Assembly (NCBI RefSeq): GCF_036116635.1 | Contig: NZ_CP107995.1 | Span: 8,184,001 to 8,248,000 of the forward strand | Source of the DNA: Amycolatopsis sp. NBC_00345 | Lineage (GTDB): Bacteria; Actinomycetota; Actinomycetes; Mycobacteriales; Pseudonocardiaceae | Direction of reading: 5' to 3' | DNA length: 64,000 bases | Part shown: piece by piece, positions 60,849-64,000 of the stretch | Numbering within the stretch: the stretch's first letter is position 1 | How the letters are laid out: each line of letters begins with the position of its first letter | Notes under the pieces: model-generated | The model's input: only the letters and a program-made list of their open reading frames with translations | Database searches by the model: none | What the model was told of the DNA's origin: nothing | Position numbers and translations under genes: made by a program

Positions 60849-62168
60849 ATGAGCGCAGCTCGGATCGTGGTGGTGGGGACGGGGTACGTCGGATTGACCA
60901 CGGGGGCATGTCTCGCGAGCCTGGGGCATCGCGTCACCTGCGTGGACGTGGACGAGGCGAAGATCTCGCGCCTGTCCGCCGGCAGAGTGGACATTCTCGA
61001 ACCGGGGCTGGCCGACCTGGTCGTCCGGGGGATCAGTACCGGACGGCTGTCGTTCGTGGTCGGCGCGCGGGCCGCCGTGCGCGAGGCCGACGGGGTTTTC
61101 CTTTGTGTGCCAACGCCGATGGGCGCGGGCGGCTCGGCCGACCTGCGCGCGGTGGAGGCGGTGACGAACGAGATCGGCGACGTGCTGCCGCCCGGCTGCG
61201 CGCTGATCACCAAGTCGACCGTGCCGGTGGGCACGTCGAAGCGGATCCGCGCGATGCTGGGCCGCGCGGACGTGCCCGTGGTGTCGAACCCGGAGTTCCT
61301 GCGCGAGGGCACGGCGGTGGCCGACTTCCTCGGCCCGGACCGGATCGTCGTCGGCTCCGACGACCGCGCCGCCGCCCGCTGGGTCGGCGACCTCTACGGC
61401 GACCTCGCCGCGCCCGTTGTCGTCTCCGACGCGGCGAGCGCCGAGCTGGTGAAGTACGCGGCCAACTGCTTCCTCGCGCTGAAACTGTCCTATGTGAACT
61501 CGATCGCCGAGCTGTGCGAGCGGCTCGGCGCGGACATCGACCTCGTCACCGAGGGCATGGGCTACGACCGGCGCATCGGCCGCTCGTTCCTCAAGCCCGG
61601 CCCCGGCTGGGGCGGCTCGTGCCTGCCGAAGGACACCAGCGCGCTGGTGAAGGTGGCCGAGTCCGTGAACTACGACTTCCGGATGCTCACCTCGGCCATC
61701 GACGAGAACATCGCCCAGCGCGACCGGATCGTCGCGAAGATCGCCGGCGCCTGCGGCGGAAACCTGGCCGGCGCCCGGATCGGACTGCTGGGCCTGGCGT
61801 TCAAGGCCGGCACCAACGACCTGCGCGACTCGCCCGCGCTGGCCGTCGCGTCCGTGCTCGGCGCGCTCGGCGCGGAGCTCACGGCGTTCGACCCGGCCGT
61901 CGACACCGGCATCGACGGGATGACCGTGGTCGACGACCCGTACCAGGTCGCGAAGGACGCCGACGTGATCGTGGTGCTCACCGAATGGGACGAGTTCCGC
62001 CGGCTCGACTGGAGCGTGATGGCGGACGCGATGGAGGGCGACGACGTCGTCGACACCCGCAACCTGCTGGACCCGCAACGGATCCTGGACGCCGGGCTGT
62101 CCTGGCAGGGTGTCGGCCGCCCGCGCGCGACGCGGCCGAAATCCCTGGCGAAGTCGGGGCGGCGCTGA
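60849..62168 (+). CDS. UDP-glucose 6-dehydrogenase
   Basis: 439 residues from ATG 60849. NAD motif VVVGTGYVGLTTGACLASLGH, then CVPTPMGAGGSADL, STVPVGTSKRI, NPEFLREGTAV and the catalytic Cys in GPGWGGSCLPKD near 259. Produces UDP-glucuronate for cell-wall or capsule sugars. Its frame upstream of 60849 is not part of the gene. Monocistronic. Confidence 0.95.
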   Translation: MSAARIVVVGTGYVGLTTGACLASLGHRVTCVDVDEAKISRLSAGRVDILEPGLADLVVRGISTGRLSFVVGARAAVREADGVFLCVPTPMGAGGSADLRAVEAVTNEIGDVLPPGCALITKSTVPVGTSKRIRAMLGRADVPVVSNPEFLREGTAVADFLGPDRIVVGSDDRAAARWVGDLYGDLAAPVVVSDAASAELVKYAANCFLALKLSYVNSIAELCERLGADIDLVTEGMGYDRRIGRSFLKPGPGWGGSCLPKDTSALVKVAESVNYDFRMLTSAIDENIAQRDRIVAKIAGACGGNLAGARIGLLGLAFKAGTNDLRDSPALAVASVLGALGAELTAFDPAVDTGIDGMTVVDDPYQVAKDADVIVVLTEWDEFRRLDWSVMADAMEGDDVVDTRNLLDPQRILDAGLSWQGVGRPRATRPKSLAKSGRR

Positions 62169-62252
62169 CTAGGCTCCAGGGGCGGCATCGCGTGTCGGTC
62201 ACCGGCTGGGTGAGACATGGAGGTGCCGAGATGCCTTGTGGAGGCATTGTTC

Positions 62253-62663
62253 GTGTCAGTTTCCGTCGAGTTGAACCATCTGATCGTCCCGTCCCGTGAC
62301 AACCGGGAGTCCGCCGAATTCCTCGCCCGTCTGCTGGGGCTCGAGACCGGTGAGGAATGGGGGCCCTTCATCCCCGTCCACGTCGGCAACGGCGTGCGGC
62401 TGGACTTCGCGTCCGTCCCGCCGGAGGACCTGCGCCTGCAGCACTACTGCTTCCTGATCCCGGAGGCCGATTTCGACGCGTTTTTCGCGCGGCTGAAGGA
62501 AACCGGCGTGACCTACCACGCCGATCCGCATGGGCAGCAGCCCAGCGAGATCAACCACAACTACGGTGGCCACGGCGTCTACTTCCTGGATCCGGGCGGT
62601 AACGGTTTGGAAGTGATCACGCAGCCGTACGAGCCGGAGCGGAAGCGGCCCGAGCGCTGGTAA
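62253..62663 (+). CDS. VOC (glyoxalase/bleomycin-resistance fold) protein
   Basis: 136 residues from GTG 62253, which has GGAGG 8 nt upstream. ELNHLIVPSRDNRESAEFLARLLGL, then HYCFLIPEADFDAFFARL and GHGVYFLDPGGNGLEVITQPYEP are the paired beta-alpha-beta units with His and Glu ligands. Substrate unknown. Confidence 0.92.
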   Translation: MSVSVELNHLIVPSRDNRESAEFLARLLGLETGEEWGPFIPVHVGNGVRLDFASVPPEDLRLQHYCFLIPEADFDAFFARLKETGVTYHADPHGQQPSEINHNYGGHGVYFLDPGGNGLEVITQPYEPERKRPERW

Positions 62664-62666
62664 ACG

Positions 62667-62712
62667 CTCGTGAGTGTTTATGCCGGTTAGAACCGTCATA
62701 AACACTCACGAG
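62667..62712. repeat. 46-bp palindromic repeat, copy 3
   Basis: Same element as at 21642 with one substitution (C for A in the left arm, at 62683). Between convergent genes. The stop of the 62706 gene lies inside its right arm. Confidence 0.93.
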
Positions 62713-63155
62713 TCCTGCAGTGAAGCCCACCCGCCGCCGGCGGCGAGCAGGGACCGGACCCCCGTCACGTGGTCGGCGAAACCCGCCAGGTCGGCGTGCA
62801 GCAGGGCGGCCCGTTCGGCGTCCAGCGGCGTCGTGTCGTCGCGCCAGAGCTCCAGCGTCCAGTTCGACGCCAGGAAGATCGAGCGGACCAGGCCGGCGAC
62901 GCCGGAGTCGGTCGGGCCGCCGGCGCGCTGGTACGTCGCGAGGATTTCGTCGCAGGTGCCGAAGAGGCGGTCCAGGCCGCGGACGGCGTCGGCGGGGGTG
63001 CCGTCCCAGTCGGGGCCCGGCCAGCTGCCCGAGCCGAGTTCCAGCCACAGCCGCCATCCGGCGGTGAGCTCGGCGTCGTCGCTTGGCGTCCAGTGCCCGG
63101 CCATGGACCGAGTGTGCGCCCCGGCGGCGCGGAAATCCCCCGGGGCGAGGTTCAT
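62706..63155 (-). CDS. Small conserved protein, unknown function
   Basis: 149 residues from ATG 63155, which follows the upstream VOC gene's stop by 1 nt; ATG 63104 (MAGHW) is an alternative. It is alpha-helical: ELTAGWRLWLELGSGSW, LDRLFGTCDEILATYQRAGG, LVRSIFLASNWTLELWRDD, LHADLAGFADHVTGVRSLL. No recognised domain. Co-transcribed with the VOC gene. Its TGA is provided by the palindromic repeat. Confidence 0.7.
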   Translation of the reverse strand: MNLAPGDFRAAGAHTRSMAGHWTPSDDAELTAGWRLWLELGSGSWPGPDWDGTPADAVRGLDRLFGTCDEILATYQRAGGPTDSGVAGLVRSIFLASNWTLELWRDDTTPLDAERAALLHADLAGFADHVTGVRSLLAAGGGWASLQDS

Positions 63156-63156
63156 C

Positions 63157-63930
63157 TCACTCGCTTGGCTGCTCCCACAGCCCGAACTCGATGCCCTGGT
63201 TGTCGACGCAGTCCGCGCTCAACCCGTACGGCTGCCGCGCCGCCTCGCCCGCGGTCCCGCCGTGCTCGCGGACGCGGGTGAGCGCGGCGGCCAGGTCGTC
63301 CACGGCGTACATCACCTTCCAGCCCGTCTGGCGCCCCGGGCCGCCCCAGAGCCCGCCCATCAGGCCGGCACCTTGGACGCCCCAGCCGCCTTCGACCCGG
63401 CCCGGCGAGAACTGCCAGCCGAGCACGGCGCCGTAGAACTCCTTCGCTGGCTCGGCCGCCGGGACCTGGAAGGTGAAGTAACCCGCTTCGCCGTGGCGTA
63501 CGGGCGGCGAAGCGGCGTGAGTGGCCGGCGCGGCCTGCCCGAGGAGCCATCGCTGGCCGTACGGGTCCTTGATCGTCCCGCCGAGGCCGTAACCGCGGTC
63601 CTCGACCGGGCGCAGCAGCTCCGCGCCCCGCTCGACGGCCAGGCGCGCGGACTCCCGCACGTTCGCCACCTCGACGCGGATCAGCGGCCCGCCGACCGGT
63701 GCGACGACGTTGCCCAGCTCGGGGAACTCCTCGGCCAGCATCAGCACGCTGTCGCCGATGGCCAGCTCGGCGTGCCCGACCCGGCCGTCGTCCATCAGGA
63801 TCGGGTCGGACCGCCGTCGCGCGCCGAAGACCTCGACGTAGAAGTCGAGCGCGGCCCGGGCGTCGGTCACGACGAGGTACGGCGCGAGCGCGTGGACCTT
63901 GGCGTCGGCGGGGGTTTCGGTGGTGGTCAT
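63157..63930 (-). CDS. Two-domain VOC family protein
   Basis: 257 residues. The first domain (about 13-130) reads APYLVVTDARAALDFYVEVFGARR and GTIKDPYGQRWLLG; the second (147-254) has GYFTFQVPAAEPAKEFYGAVLGWQF and CVDNQGIEFGLWEQP. ATG 63930 is preceded by GGAG. Its frame stays open to the window edge, where codons read GPDPAFAAELRDHLSRLI, so an upstream coding part or fusion cannot be excluded. Confidence 0.88.
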   Translation of the reverse strand: MTTTETPADAKVHALAPYLVVTDARAALDFYVEVFGARRRSDPILMDDGRVGHAELAIGDSVLMLAEEFPELGNVVAPVGGPLIRVEVANVRESARLAVERGAELLRPVEDRGYGLGGTIKDPYGQRWLLGQAAPATHAASPPVRHGEAGYFTFQVPAAEPAKEFYGAVLGWQFSPGRVEGGWGVQGAGLMGGLWGGPGRQTGWKVMYAVDDLAAALTRVREHGGTAGEAARQPYGLSADCVDNQGIEFGLWEQPSE

Positions 63931-64000
63931 CTCGGCTCCGTTCAGGATCAGGCGACTGAGGTGGTCGCGCAGTTCCGCGGCGAACGCCGGATCGGGGCCG
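63931..64000 (-). other. Possible C-terminal end of an upstream gene or N-terminal extension of the VOC protein
   Basis: On the minus strand the 70 bases before the VOC ATG are open in its frame and have coding-like composition. The sequence is too short to identify. Confidence 0.3.

Overview
The window is high-GC actinobacterial chromosome, most likely from a Pseudonocardiaceae member such as Amycolatopsis. The reasons are the very high third-position GC, many GTG starts, dense 1-8 nt gene overlaps, and the conserved rodA-pstP-fhaB-fhaA block next to a tRNA-Leu. In relatives that block lies near the replication origin. Species assignment is inference.

Layout. 1-3632 (minus strand) is the cell-wall/Ser-Thr phosphosignalling block (RodA partial, PP2C phosphatase, FhaB, FhaA), then tRNA-Leu(CAG) and its terminator. 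4081-11945 is the most unusual part. Two STAND-type NTPase/TPR genes each converge on a paralogous GT-B-like gene, followed by a small gene whose product ends in the same short amyloid-type motif that opens both STAND proteins. One GT-B-like gene starts inside an array of thirteen 8-bp repeats. 11983-17513 encodes exported hydrolases (a protease/pseudoprotease pair and a penicillin-acylase-family enzyme with a discoidin domain) plus an FKBP. 17582-21638 holds an ArsR/AHSA1/mycothiol-type trio, a PLP Cys/Met enzyme and a sortase pair.

21688-30838 is a catabolic unit. A FadR-type regulator is divergent from a peptide-type ABC transporter (5 genes) followed by an aldehyde dehydrogenase, an SDR and an amidase, with a good FadR operator between them. 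30831-32632 is an AAA ATPase + DUF4276 pair resembling a split OLD nuclease (possible defence module). 32717-40480 carries two CoA-ester lyases, a PRPP-synthetase homologue, a sugar-lactone oxidase and a PLP aldolase-like enzyme. 40540-43941 is a TetR/GH1/MFS sugar cluster. 44266-47665 has an XRE-TPR regulator divergent from two small proteins, then an APH-like kinase. 47949-50927 is a YcnI-CopC-CopD copper cluster. 51367-54926 is a complete OpuC-type osmolyte ABC operon. 54927-64000 is mixed metabolism: flavin reductase, TM0106 nuclease, PadR regulator, a degenerate tandem array, methyltransferase, SDR, UDP-glucose dehydrogenase and VOC proteins.

Non-coding architecture is distinctive. A 46-bp near-perfect palindrome occurs three times at the ends of converging genes and sometimes supplies the stop codon. 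Several other long intergenic hairpins act as probable bidirectional terminators. Clear operator palindromes sit in front of the FadR, ArsR and PadR regulators.
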